Below, piece after piece: positions 1 through 5,968 of a DNA stretch of 8,173 nt; within the stretch, counting starts at the first letter, position 1, and each line of letters starts with the position of its first letter. The stretch lies in the NCBI GenBank assembly GCA_023512665.1, contig JAILZC010000030.1, positions 1 to 8,173 of the forward strand, given 5' to 3'. Source of the DNA: Candidatus Bipolaricaulota bacterium (GTDB lineage Bacteria; Bipolaricaulota; Bipolaricaulia; RBG-16-55-9; DRXL01). The notes under the pieces were generated by a model, which made no database searches, was not told the DNA's origin, and saw nothing but the letters and a program-made list of their open reading frames with translations. The translations under genes and the position numbers were made by a program.

Positions 1-1014
1 TTGTTCACCCTGGCACGCCGCTCGGTGCTCGACTCGAAAGTAGGGCTCACCGTTGGGCTGGCCATGACGCCCAGCTTGAAACTGCGCGGCTCGCTCACCC
101 TGGGAGATCGCTGGGCTTTCGGGGGACAGCACCTCCCCAGAGATTCTGATCTGGGGTACACCCTTGGCGGCGACTGGCAGTATGCGTTTGGCTTCGGCCA
201 GCTCACGACAACTTATACGCAGACGACGCGCCTGCGCGCCGGGCGCGGCTCGTTCGACGAGAACGCTTCCGTCAATCTGCGCTTCAGCGACTTGACGCTC
301 GCGTGGATAAAGCTCTCGCCGACGCTGGCCCTCTCCGGGCGACGCGCCACAAGCATTGGCGGGACGACCCCCAGCGGGACACTGACGCTCACTGCCGAAG
401 GGCGGACGCTCTTCTCGTATGAGACGCTCTCGGGGTCGCTCAGCACACGCCACACGCTCTCCAGCGATGTGCGCTCCTTGCGGGACTCGCTCAAGCAAGA
501 GTTCAGTGGTTCACTCGCGTGGGCGCTCAGCCCGCAGCTCCAGCCCCGCTTCGAGCTTGGGCTGACGCTCGATACGCTCACCCACCCAACCCTGGGGAGC
601 AAGCAGACTGTGCGTCCGCGCGCCCGACTCTCGCTGGACTGGGCTCCCACAACTATGTGGAAGACCGGCGTTGATCTCTTCTGGCAGATGACGCTGAGCG
701 AGCGCGAGCGGACTAATACGTTTGAGCTCGGCGGGCGCGCCTCGTGGGATCCCCTAGATGAACTCTCCCTGAGTTTTGATGCGCGCGCCTCGCTCGATCT
801 GGGCCTGCGCGACCAAAGATCAGTGAACGCTGCTACGTGGGAGATGAGCGTGCAGGGCGAGTACGACTTGGGCACACTCTGCGCTCCGGCCCTCGACGGG
901 AGCGAGTGCTCTGTTTCGGCGTCGCTGGGGTACTCAGGGCGGCTCGATCAGAGCATTGCTATACCGTTTGGGCAGGGGATTTTTATGCAAGCGCAGCTGG
1001 GCTTGAACTTCTGA
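1..1014 (+). CDS. Predicted outer-membrane beta-barrel protein, 5' end outside window
   Basis: I do not recognise a named family. The frame is open from the first base to a TGA at 1012-1014 (337 codons visible), and there is no signal peptide, so the start most likely lies upstream; the TTG at base 1 is probably internal. The visible protein is almost entirely alternating polar/apolar segments of 8-12 residues separated by short Gly/Asp/Ser/Thr-rich turns, for example around residues 15-35, 48-75, 88-112 and 250-268, with no long hydrophobic helix. The last segment ends in Gly-Leu-Asn-Phe; a C-terminal aromatic residue on a final amphipathic strand is the usual beta-signal of outer-membrane barrels. 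Two Cys residues lie near the C-terminus. It is followed after 5 bases by an ABC permease gene, so it is probably co-transcribed with an export system. The barrel call is an inference from residue pattern, not homology; a periplasmic beta-rich protein is the alternative. Confidence 0.6.
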   Translation: MFTLARRSVLDSKVGLTVGLAMTPSLKLRGSLTLGDRWAFGGQHLPRDSDLGYTLGGDWQYAFGFGQLTTTYTQTTRLRAGRGSFDENASVNLRFSDLTLAWIKLSPTLALSGRRATSIGGTTPSGTLTLTAEGRTLFSYETLSGSLSTRHTLSSDVRSLRDSLKQEFSGSLAWALSPQLQPRFELGLTLDTLTHPTLGSKQTVRPRARLSLDWAPTTMWKTGVDLFWQMTLSERERTNTFELGGRASWDPLDELSLSFDARASLDLGLRDQRSVNAATWEMSVQGEYDLGTLCAPALDGSECSVSASLGYSGRLDQSIAIPFGQGIFMQAQLGLNF

Positions 1015-1019
1015 AGAGT

Positions 1020-2126
1020 ATGGCGGGTCTCATTCTCAAAAACCTCTGGCGCCAGAAGGTGCGCAGTCTCTTGGCTGTGGCGGGCATCAGCTTGGGGATC
1101 GCGACGATTATAGCCTTAGGGGCTATCGCCGACGGCATGGAGCATAACTTAATCGCGACGCTGCGCTCCGGCAAGGCGGATTTTTCTATCGGGCAGGCCC
1201 ATGCCCCGATGATCGTGCTCAGCTCTGTCTCCGAGGCGCGGCTCTACGAGATCGCCCGCTGGCCGGAAGTGAAGCAAGCCGTGGGCGCGCTCGTCACGTT
1301 CGCGAGCTTCCCCGGCAACCCATACTTTCTCACGATTGGCATCGAGCCTGAGGCGTTCGAGCTGGGCGGGGTCACGCTCCTAGAAGGCCGTGCGTTCTCC
1401 GCCGAAGACGAGGTGCTCCTGTGGAAGATCGCGGCAAGCACGTTGGGGATCAAGCCCGGCGACGCTATCGAGATTGATCTCAAAAAATTTCGAGTCGTCG
1501 GGGTTTACGAGACGGGCAACCTCTTAGAAGACGGCGGGGCCCTGCTGCCGCTGCGAGCACTCCAAAAGCTCAAGAGCCGCCCCTCAGAGCTGACGGTCAT
1601 CCTAGTCCGCGTGAACGAGGGCGTCTCTGTTGAAGAGGCGATGGCGCGGGTCGAGCGCGAATACGCGGGGTCGCTGATCACCCTGCGCTCCGCAGAGGAG
1701 TTCAACAAAAATTATCAGAGCTTGAGCTTGGTGCGCGCGGGCAGTTGGCTCATTTCGCTCTTGGCGTTGGTGATTGGGGGGATCGGCGTGATGAACACCA
1801 TGATTATGTCCGTCTTTGAGCGCACGCGCGAGATCGGAATCTTGCGGGCGGTGGGCTGGCGGCGCGGACGTGTCCTGCAGATGATCTTAGGGGAGTCACT
1901 CTCGTTGGGAGCTCTCGCAGCTTGCGTCGGGACGTTGATAGGTTGGGGCGCGGCGCGCGCCGTGACACTGCTGCCCCAAGTCCGCGGGCTTATCAGTCCG
2001 GTCTACGCGCCAGATCTCTTCGCCCAAGCAGTCGTGATCGCGCTGGGGGTGGGCTTGCTCGGCGGGCTCTACCCGGCGTATCGCGCTGCGAAGATCTCCC
2101 CGCAGGAGGCCCTGCGCTATGAGTGA
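1020..2126 (+). CDS. FtsX/MacB-type ABC transporter permease
   Basis: Inner-membrane permease of the MacB/LolCE/FtsX superfamily, 368 residues. Such permeases work with a LolD/MacB-type ATPase to move substrates in the periplasm or to the outer envelope (lipoproteins, peptides, macrolides) by mechanotransmission. The layout is canonical: a short cytoplasmic N-terminus with the NLWRQKVRSLL lead-in, TM1 at about residues 15-37, an extracytoplasmic MacB_PCD-like domain at about 40-240, TM2 at about 243-265, the conserved cytoplasmic motif ERTREIGILRAVGW at 267-280, TM3 at about 293-312, TM4 at about 334-354, and the family's terminal motif [18 protein letters not shown]. The frame is open back to 837, but ATG 1020 puts the conserved N-terminus at residue 1 and lies 5 bases after the preceding stop, so I chose it. 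The Shine-Dalgarno is weak, which suggests translational coupling to the upstream gene. Substrate unknown. Confidence 0.93.
   Translation: MAGLILKNLWRQKVRSLLAVAGISLGIATIIALGAIADGMEHNLIATLRSGKADFSIGQAHAPMIVLSSVSEARLYEIARWPEVKQAVGALVTFASFPGNPYFLTIGIEPEAFELGGVTLLEGRAFSAEDEVLLWKIAASTLGIKPGDAIEIDLKKFRVVGVYETGNLLEDGGALLPLRALQKLKSRPSELTVILVRVNEGVSVEEAMARVEREYAGSLITLRSAEEFNKNYQSLSLVRAGSWLISLLALVIGGIGVMNTMIMSVFERTREIGILRAVGWRRGRVLQMILGESLSLGALAACVGTLIGWGAARAVTLLPQVRGLISPVYAPDLFAQAVVIALGVGLLGGLYPAYRAAKISPQEALRYE
2104..2109 (+). promoter_or_regulatory. Ribosome binding site of the ABC ATPase gene
   Basis: AGGAGG lies inside the 3' end of the permease gene, 9 bases before ATG 2119. It fixes the ATPase start even though that start overlaps the permease stop, and indicates paired translation of the two transporter subunits. 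Confidence 0.75.
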
Positions 2127-2793
2127 TCGCACGGTCGTCGCGCGCGATCTTGTGAAGACATACGAGAACGGGCGCACCCGTGCCCTCGACGGCGTCAGCC
2201 TAGAGATCTTTTCTGGGGAGTTCGTGGCGATCTGCGGGCCGTCGGGCTCGGGCAAGAGTACCCTCTTGAATCTTATTGGCGCTCTCGATAGACCCGACTC
2301 GGGGGAGCTGTGGGTCGCCGGGGAAGATTTGACTCGGAGTCATGGGGATTTCGCGGGCTTTCGCGCCCGCAAGGTTGGGTTTATCTTTCAGCTGCACAAT
2401 CTTATTCCGTCGCTGACGGCGCTCGAGAATGTTTTAATCCCGACGTTGGAGCTGAACAGGCGCGACGCGCACGCCCGCGCGCGCGAGCTCTTGGAGCGCG
2501 TGGGGTTGGCTGACAAAGCCCATCGGCGTCCGCCGGAGCTCTCCGGGGGCGAGAGACAGCGCGTTGCCGTGGCCCGCGCCCTGGTGAACAACCCCGAGCT
2601 GATCTTAGCCGACGAGCCCACGGGGAGTCTCGATTCCAAGACCGAGCAAGCCGTGCTTGAGCTGCTGAGAGGGCTTCAGAGTGAGCGTGGGGTCACGCTT
2701 ATTTTAGTGACGCACGACCCGCGGGTGGCGCAGAGTGCCGACAGAGTGATCGAGCTGGTGGACGGGCTGGTCACAGCCCCAGTTGCTTTTTAA
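2119..2793 (+). CDS. ABC transporter ATP-binding protein, MacB/LolD family
   Basis: Cytoplasmic ATPase that powers the adjacent permease; 224 residues, the normal length of a single-domain LolD/MacB-type subunit. All ABC motifs are intact: Walker [10 protein letters not shown] at 40-48, Q-loop Gln91 (FIFQLHNL), signature LSGGE at 141-145, Walker B LILADEP at 161-167 with catalytic Glu166, D-loop SLD at 170-172, and H-loop His199 (VTHD). The [16 protein letters not shown] stretch after the Q-loop is typical of the MacB/LolD/FtsE group rather than of importers. It overlaps the permease by 8 bases (ATGAGTGA), so the two are surely one operon and are presumably made in equal amounts. The last 23 bases run into the 3' end of the convergent SDR gene. 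ATPase and permease are separate chains here, unlike fused E. coli MacB. Confidence 0.95.
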   Translation: MSDRTVVARDLVKTYENGRTRALDGVSLEIFSGEFVAICGPSGSGKSTLLNLIGALDRPDSGELWVAGEDLTRSHGDFAGFRARKVGFIFQLHNLIPSLTALENVLIPTLELNRRDAHARARELLERVGLADKAHRRPPELSGGERQRVAVARALVNNPELILADEPTGSLDSKTEQAVLELLRGLQSERGVTLILVTHDPRVAQSADRVIELVDGLVTAPVAF

Positions 2794-3598
2794 GAATTCT
2801 CTCAAAGAGCCCTTCGGGTAAGAATCTGCGTAAGGGGAGCGCCAGCCGCGCGTCGCGCCCCACGGCATAGCGCAGCTTTGGGTGTGGGTGCGTGATCGCT
2901 CGATAGATCGTCTCGGCAACTCGCTCAGGAGGAGCTGCGCGATAGATATTTCTTTGCACGCGCCGCCCGCTCGCTTGCTTGAAGAGCGCATAGGGGGAGT
3001 CTTGGCTCTGCGCGGCTTGAGCAAGCTGAGCGTTCTGCTGAAAATTTGTAGCTATAAAGCCTGGCTCGATCAGCACGACTTTGATGTTCCAGGGGGCGAG
3101 CTCGTAGCGCAGCGTCTCGGTCAGCCCTTCGAGGGCGAACTTACTTGCTATATATGGCCCAGAGAATGGAATGGCCATTCTCCCCAAGACCGAGCTGATA
3201 TTGACGATCGCGCCCGATCGCTGTGCGCGCATCTGGGGGAGCACGGCCTGGGTGACGCGAATCGCGCCAAAGAAGTTCGTCTCAAACTGAGCTTTCCATT
3301 CGTCGAGCGAGACTTCTTCGCTGGCGCCGCGCAGGCCATACCCAGCGTTGTTGACTAAGACGTCAATGCGCCCGCTCTTCTGCACGATCTGCGTGATAGC
3401 TACTTTCACAGAACTATCATTGCAGACGTCAAGCTGCGCGAGCTCGATGGGCAGTCTTTCGGACTCGATGATCTTTCGCAGCTCGACGGCTTTTTCTAGA
3501 TTGCGCATCGTAGCCCAGACGGTGTAGCCGCGCCGGGCCAGATAGACGGATGTTTCTAAGCCGATGCCGCTGGAGCTGCCGGTGATGAGGGCAATCAT
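2771..3598 (-). CDS. Short-chain dehydrogenase/reductase (classical SDR)
   Basis: NAD(P)-dependent oxidoreductase, 275 residues, with a Rossmann fold. Cofactor motif TGSSSGIG at 6-13; LDV with Asp57; NNAG at 83-86; and the catalytic tetrad Asn108, Ser136, Tyr149 and Lys153 (YIASK), all at classical spacing. The region from PGFIATNF to the C-terminus resembles the broad group annotated as retinol-dehydrogenase-like or generic SDR oxidoreductases; the substrate cannot be read from sequence. Arg32 after beta-2 (ATMRN) hints at NADP(H) preference, an inference only. The start ATG overlaps the stop of the dehydrogenase remnant upstream (ATGA), and no Shine-Dalgarno precedes it. A candidate promoter sits 8 bases upstream, which would give a leaderless mRNA. 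The 3' end overlaps the convergent ATPase gene by 23 bp. Confidence 0.93.
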   Translation of the reverse strand: MIALITGSSSGIGLETSVYLARRGYTVWATMRNLEKAVELRKIIESERLPIELAQLDVCNDSSVKVAITQIVQKSGRIDVLVNNAGYGLRGASEEVSLDEWKAQFETNFFGAIRVTQAVLPQMRAQRSGAIVNISSVLGRMAIPFSGPYIASKFALEGLTETLRYELAPWNIKVVLIEPGFIATNFQQNAQLAQAAQSQDSPYALFKQASGRRVQRNIYRAAPPERVAETIYRAITHPHPKLRYAVGRDARLALPLRRFLPEGLFERILKKQLGL

Positions 3599-3672
3599 AA
3601 TTTTTGATTATAGCGCTGCAAGACCCCAGGCACAAGATACTCTGCAAACGCACGTTGCAGATCATACTGCAT
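3595..3672 (-). pseudogene. Displaced 3' remnant of a threonine-dehydrogenase-like gene
   Basis: This 25-codon frame (ATG 3672 to TGA 3595) encodes YDLQRAFAEYLVPGVLQRY after Met-Gln. The intact dehydrogenase at 4259-5281 ends with YDLNRAFAEYLIPGVRRRY at residues 317-335, so 15 of 19 residues match and both frames end shortly afterwards. At DNA level 3636-3667 and 4303-4334 agree at 28 of 32 bases. Homology stops abruptly before the Tyr codon, two codons after the DUF5615 stop. The remnant's TGA overlaps the SDR ATG as ATGA, the usual junction of coupled operon genes, which suggests that a full dehydrogenase gene once directly preceded the SDR. It is in frame with the DUF5615 gene, separated only by its TAG. 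It lacks a ribosome binding site and is probably not a functional peptide. Confidence 0.8.
3607..3635 (-). promoter_or_regulatory. Candidate promoter of the SDR gene, leaderless
   Basis: On the minus strand a perfect -10 hexamer TATAAT (3607-3612) follows TTGTGC (3630-3635, three of six -35 matches) after a 17-base spacer. Only 8 bases separate the -10 from the SDR start codon, so transcription would begin at or next to the ATG. No Shine-Dalgarno is present. The elements lie inside the dehydrogenase remnant, where the same bases encode Tyr-Asn, so chance is possible. The similar arrangement at lexA raises my confidence. Confidence 0.45.
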
Positions 3673-3996
3673 CTATAGGAGCTCAACGCGGATAACTGTG
3701 CCCTTCTGAATTGTCTTTAAAGCTGTTAAAACTTTAGGCATAAGCGGACGAAGCGTTTCTAGGCGATTGTCGGGAGCGACAAGTAGGACAATGCCAGGCG
3801 CAGTAGTGCTCAAGTTCTGTTGATATTGCACATTCTGATCCGCAGTGATGAACACATCAAAGCGAGACTCTGCGAGTCGCAATAAAACACTGTTCTTGAC
3901 GCCTGCCCACCCCATCTCTGGCACGGTTTTCACGTCATGGTCTACTAAATCAAATTTGAGCTTTCGTGGTAAGCACTCATCAAGGAGGACTCTCAT
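3673..3996 (-). CDS. DUF5615 family PIN-like protein, putative toxin
   Basis: A 107-residue protein of the DUF5615/Mut7-C-like PIN-fold group. PIN-fold proteins are typically Mg-dependent ribonucleases and act as toxins when paired with an antitoxin. The family pattern is clear: N-terminal MRVLLDECLPRKL with acidic Asp6-Glu7, VPEMGWAGVKN at about 25-35, FDVFITADQN with Asp53 at about 46-55, then VLLVAPDNRLETLRPLMP. Asp6, Glu27 and Asp53 are the likely metal ligands. The start ATG overlaps the DUF433 stop by 4 bases (ATGA), so the pair is translationally coupled. G+C over 3721-3900 is about 47% by hand count, clearly below the recA and ABC genes, which suggests acquisition. RNase activity is inferred from the fold and gene pairing; it has not been shown here. 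Confidence 0.85.
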   Translation of the reverse strand: MRVLLDECLPRKLKFDLVDHDVKTVPEMGWAGVKNSVLLRLAESRFDVFITADQNVQYQQNLSTTAPGIVLLVAPDNRLETLRPLMPKVLTALKTIQKGTVIRVELL

Positions 3997-4202
3997 TCTG
4001 TCAACACAGCTTGTTTGAGGAGTTCAAGCACACCGATGGCAGCCTCACGACTTACTGTAGGGAAGTCATCCAAGAAATCGTCCAGAGAGTGCCCGGCCTC
4101 TAAATAGTCAATGAGCGTTTGCACAGGCACGCGCGTCCCGACAAAGACCGGCGTTCCCCCAAGAATCTCAGCGTCACGCTCAATCAGTTTTCTCCCAATC
4201 AT
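3993..4202 (-). CDS. DUF433 domain protein, putative antitoxin
   Basis: A 69-residue protein matching DUF433 over nearly its full length: ERDAEILGGTPVFVGTRVPVQTLIDYLEAG and then SLDDFLDDFPTVSREAA with a helical C-terminus. The family is a small helix-turn-helix-like domain, usually encoded just before a DUF5615 or other PIN-domain gene, and is regarded as the antitoxin and probable repressor of the pair. The start at ATG 4202 is supported by AGGAGG (4208-4213) 5 bases upstream. It has its own promoter candidate in the short gap after the dehydrogenase gene. The toxin gene begins within its stop codon. Confidence 0.87.
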   Translation of the reverse strand: MIGRKLIERDAEILGGTPVFVGTRVPVQTLIDYLEAGHSLDDFLDDFPTVSREAAIGVLELLKQAVLTE

Positions 4203-4207
4203 AACGG

Positions 4208-4257
4208 CCTCCTAAGGGGCTGTCACCATCATAGCAGAAAGCGCGGGTTTTTCTCAA
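4208..4257 (-). promoter_or_regulatory. Promoter and ribosome binding site of the DUF433/DUF5615 pair
   Basis: Minus-strand -35 TTGAGA (4252-4257, four of six consensus), an 18-base spacer, and -10 TATGAT (4228-4233, five of six). The expected transcript start near 4221 leaves a leader of about 20 bases containing AGGAGG (4208-4213). The -35 begins just one base past the dehydrogenase stop codon, so the cassette carries its own compact control region. I see no convincing palindrome for autoregulation here. Confidence 0.6.
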
Positions 4258-4258
4258 C

Positions 4259-5281
4259 TTAGGGTGCTTCTTTTAGGTAGCGCCGTCTCACGCCGGGGAT
4301 GAGATACTCCGCAAACGCACGGTTGAGATCATACGAGGGCTTCCAGCCCCAATCTTGCTGTGCGGCGGAGTCGTCCACGTCGGCAGGCCAGCTGTCTACG
4401 ATCTTCTGGCGCTTGAGATCGGGCACAAACGTCACTTGAGCCGTGGGGAAGGCCCGGCGCACTAGATCGAAGATCTCTTGTGCCGAGGGGTTGAACGCCG
4501 TGACGTTATACACAGAGCGCGTCAATCTTTGTCGCGGCGCAGCTTCAAGTTTTAAGAGGGCTTCGATAGCATCGGGCATAGTCATAAACGGGATGCGCGT
4601 GTCCTCGCGGACAAAACAGCGATAGGGTTTCCCTTGAGCGGCCGCGTGGAGCATCTCCGGGGCGTAGTCGCTGGTGCCGCCCGTCGGCACCGTCACAGCA
4701 CTAATGAGTCCGGGGAAGCGCAGACAGCGAAAGTCAATATGCCCGCGCGGGGAGTCCGCATCGAGTTGACGATAATACTGAGCGTAATAGATCCCCAATT
4801 GCTCGCAGTAGAGCTTGTTGATGCCGTACATAGTGCGTGGGGTGAGCCACTCGTGCTCTTTGACTTTTCCGGCGCGCGCTTTGGTTTCTAAGTCAGGGAG
4901 CCCGTAGACCGCGATCGAGCTGGGATATAAGAATTTGATCTCGCGCCCCTGGAGGCGCGACTGCCCCACGGCCATCTCGAAGAGATTCACTGTGCCGTCC
5001 ACGTTGACTTTGTGGGCCAAGACGGGCTGGCGCTCGGCTTTGGTCGAGAGCAGTGCTGCTAAGTGATAGATCGTGTCGAAGTTATACGTCGCCGACAGGC
5101 TTTCTAAGAGTGCTGTGTCTAAGATATCTCCGGCGACGGCGCGGTGGACTTTGGGCTTGAGGGTCTCGTCGAGCTCTTGGAGGTCGAGCGCGATGATGCG
5201 CACGTCGCTGTGTTCGGCTAAGCGTGAGATTAGGCCGTGGCCGATCTCCCCGTTGGCACCGGTGACTAAGATCGTTTTCAT
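4259..5281 (-). CDS. SDR-type L-threonine 3-dehydrogenase-like protein (NAD-dependent epimerase family)
   Basis: An extended-SDR protein of 340 residues. It most resembles SDR-type L-threonine 3-dehydrogenases, which oxidise threonine to 2-amino-3-ketobutyrate using NAD and are unrelated to zinc-dependent Tdh. Cofactor site TGANGEIG with Gly8, Gly11 and Gly14; Asp33 at the end of beta-2 fits NAD rather than NADP; YHLAALLST at 72-80; PSSIAVYG at 120-127; catalytic Tyr152 and Lys156 (YGINK), with Ser121/Ser122. Subfamily-typical later segments are LRFPGLIS, GGTSDYAPEM, REDTRIPFMTMPDAI and DSWPADVDDSAAQQDWGWKPSYDL. The start is supported by AGGAGG 4 bases before ATG 5281. No 2-amino-3-ketobutyrate ligase gene is in view. 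A generic nucleotide-sugar epimerase is possible but fits the motifs less well. Its 3' end may have been replaced; see the remnant at 3595-3672. Confidence 0.87.
   Translation of the reverse strand: MKTILVTGANGEIGHGLISRLAEHSDVRIIALDLQELDETLKPKVHRAVAGDILDTALLESLSATYNFDTIYHLAALLSTKAERQPVLAHKVNVDGTVNLFEMAVGQSRLQGREIKFLYPSSIAVYGLPDLETKARAGKVKEHEWLTPRTMYGINKLYCEQLGIYYAQYYRQLDADSPRGHIDFRCLRFPGLISAVTVPTGGTSDYAPEMLHAAAQGKPYRCFVREDTRIPFMTMPDAIEALLKLEAAPRQRLTRSVYNVTAFNPSAQEIFDLVRRAFPTAQVTFVPDLKRQKIVDSWPADVDDSAAQQDWGWKPSYDLNRAFAEYLIPGVRRRYLKEAP
4303..4334 (-). repeat. Direct repeat, copy in the intact dehydrogenase gene
   Basis: This 32-base stretch matches 3636-3667 in the same orientation at 28 positions. 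The two copies flank the DUF433/DUF5615 cassette about 670 bases apart. Both encode the same C-terminal strand-helix of the dehydrogenase, so they are diverged homologous 3' ends rather than a perfect target-site duplication. Confidence 0.8.
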
Positions 5282-5284
5282 GAA

Positions 5285-5330
5285 ACCTCCTCAAGGGATA
5301 TTGTACCATGAGGGTACGAGGGGAGAGCAA
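5285..5330 (-). promoter_or_regulatory. Candidate promoter, palindrome and ribosome binding site of the dehydrogenase gene
   Basis: AGGAGGT (5285-5291) is a strong Shine-Dalgarno close to ATG 5281. Upstream is a possible -10 TACAAT (5300-5305), with TTGCTC (5325-5330) as a weak -35 at an overlong 19 bases. A perfect palindrome with 5-bp arms and a 5-base centre, GTACC-N5-GGTAC (5303-5317), overlaps the -10, where a repressor could block transcription. The ribosome site is secure; the promoter and operator are tentative. Confidence 0.4.
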
Positions 5331-5391
5331 CTCTATAAAGATCCAGCCTAAGTCAATAGACACATGGGGAAGGAGTGTTAAGATTCACCTC

Positions 5392-5859
5392 TCAAAAGTG
5401 GTCCTCCGTATCCCCCAACAGCCTTTGAATATACGCAAGCTGACCACTATGATAGGCCGTGTGCTCAGCGCAGCCGCGTAATAAGACTTTCTCGGCTGGC
5501 CAACGATCTCCCCAGTACATAAAGCAGGGCTGAGCCAAGTCCTCCACACGATCAATGGCCGACCAAAGCTCGCGCAGGTTCTCTTGAATGAATGCTTTGA
5601 GGCTCTCTTGCGTTGCGTGTCGCTCCTTGAACTGAGCTAGCCATTGCTCGTTAGGTGGCGTAGGCTTTTCCCCTCGCAGGCTGGGGGCCATAAAGTGAAG
5701 CCCTAGCGCCACGTGCCACACGATCTCTTGTGCGGAGCGCGCCGTCGGCCCCGGCCTCCACGTCCATCTATCTGGGGGCACAGTTATCGCAAGCTTGAGA
5801 AATTCGTCAATCACGTCAGCAATAAACGATTGAGCAAGTGCTTTGAGTTGTTGGCTCAT
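5392..5859 (-). CDS. DinB-fold (DinB/DUF664-like) metal-binding protein
   Basis: A helical protein of 155 residues from ATG 5859, matching the DinB/YfiT four-helix-bundle superfamily. These proteins bind a divalent metal through three histidines and include thiol-dependent transferases as well as members of unknown function. Counting from ATG 5859, the triad is His49 (IVWHVALG), His133 and His137 (AEHTAYHSGQLAYIQRLLG). The RSAQEIVWHV and C-terminal AYHSGQ segments are diagnostic. The frame opens at TTG 5868, but AAAGG lies directly against that TTG and 9 bases before ATG 5859, which favours the ATG. B. subtilis dinB is damage-inducible, and this gene lies next to lexA-recA, but no LexA-like palindrome precedes it, so an SOS role is only a suggestion. 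It is unrelated to E. coli DinB polymerase IV. The dehydrogenase gene starts 110 bases further on. Confidence 0.85.
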   Translation of the reverse strand: MSQQLKALAQSFIADVIDEFLKLAITVPPDRWTWRPGPTARSAQEIVWHVALGLHFMAPSLRGEKPTPPNEQWLAQFKERHATQESLKAFIQENLRELWSAIDRVEDLAQPCFMYWGDRWPAEKVLLRGCAEHTAYHSGQLAYIQRLLGDTEDHF

Positions 5860-5893
5860 CAAGTTCAACCTTTCAGTCCTGCTTTTAAGGAAT

Positions 5894-5952
5894 GGGGGAG
5901 AGGACGAGTGCTGGTCAAGGCTCCCCCTCCTTTCAGAGCACTCGCCCTCTCC
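5894..5952 (-). repeat. Inverted repeat after recA, possible terminator or RNA hairpin
   Basis: Arms 5897-5912 and 5937-5952 are 16 bp with a single non-Watson-Crick pair, which becomes a G-U pair in minus-strand RNA, and a 24-base loop. The hairpin would begin 17 bases after the recA stop. In minus-strand RNA no U-tract follows, so it is not a classical intrinsic terminator; it could protect the recA mRNA 3' end or stall polymerase. A T-rich tract at 5953-5964 follows it in the plus direction. A competing pairing exists: GGGGGAG at 5894-5900 matches CTCCCCC at 5921-5927. Confidence 0.6.
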
Positions 5953-5968
5953 TTTCTTCTCTTCGCTC

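Noticed and set aside
294..579. Recurring ACGCTC / GACGCTC motif, seven times in the barrel gene
   Set aside because: Several copies read as Thr-Leu codons (ACG CTC) in repeated beta-strands and the spacing is irregular; codon usage explains them better than a DNA signal.
213..875. Long open frame of 220 codons on the minus strand inside the beta-barrel gene
   Set aside because: Ser/Arg/Val-rich translation with no recognisable motif; it is the antisense shadow of a G+C-rich gene whose plus frame has a coherent beta-strand pattern.
837..1019. Upstream extension of the permease gene to a start at 837
   Set aside because: The extra 61 residues overlap the barrel gene, are Arg-rich and unlike any permease leader; the conserved N-terminus begins at ATG 1020.
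2810..2818. CCC-TTC-GGG mini-hairpin after the ABC ATPase stop as a terminator
   Set aside because: A three-pair stem without a T-run, inside the SDR coding sequence; far too weak to call.
2882..3358. Plus-strand open frame of 158 codons inside the SDR gene
   Set aside because: Antisense to a gene with all SDR catalytic motifs; the translation shows no family features.
5332..5356. TTGACT with TATAGA as a promoter for the dehydrogenase gene
   Set aside because: The spacer is only 13 bases, too short for a normal sigma-70-type promoter.
5860..5868. TTG 5868 as start of the DinB-fold protein
   Set aside because: AAAGG abuts this codon, leaving no spacing, whereas ATG 5859 has a normal 9-base distance.
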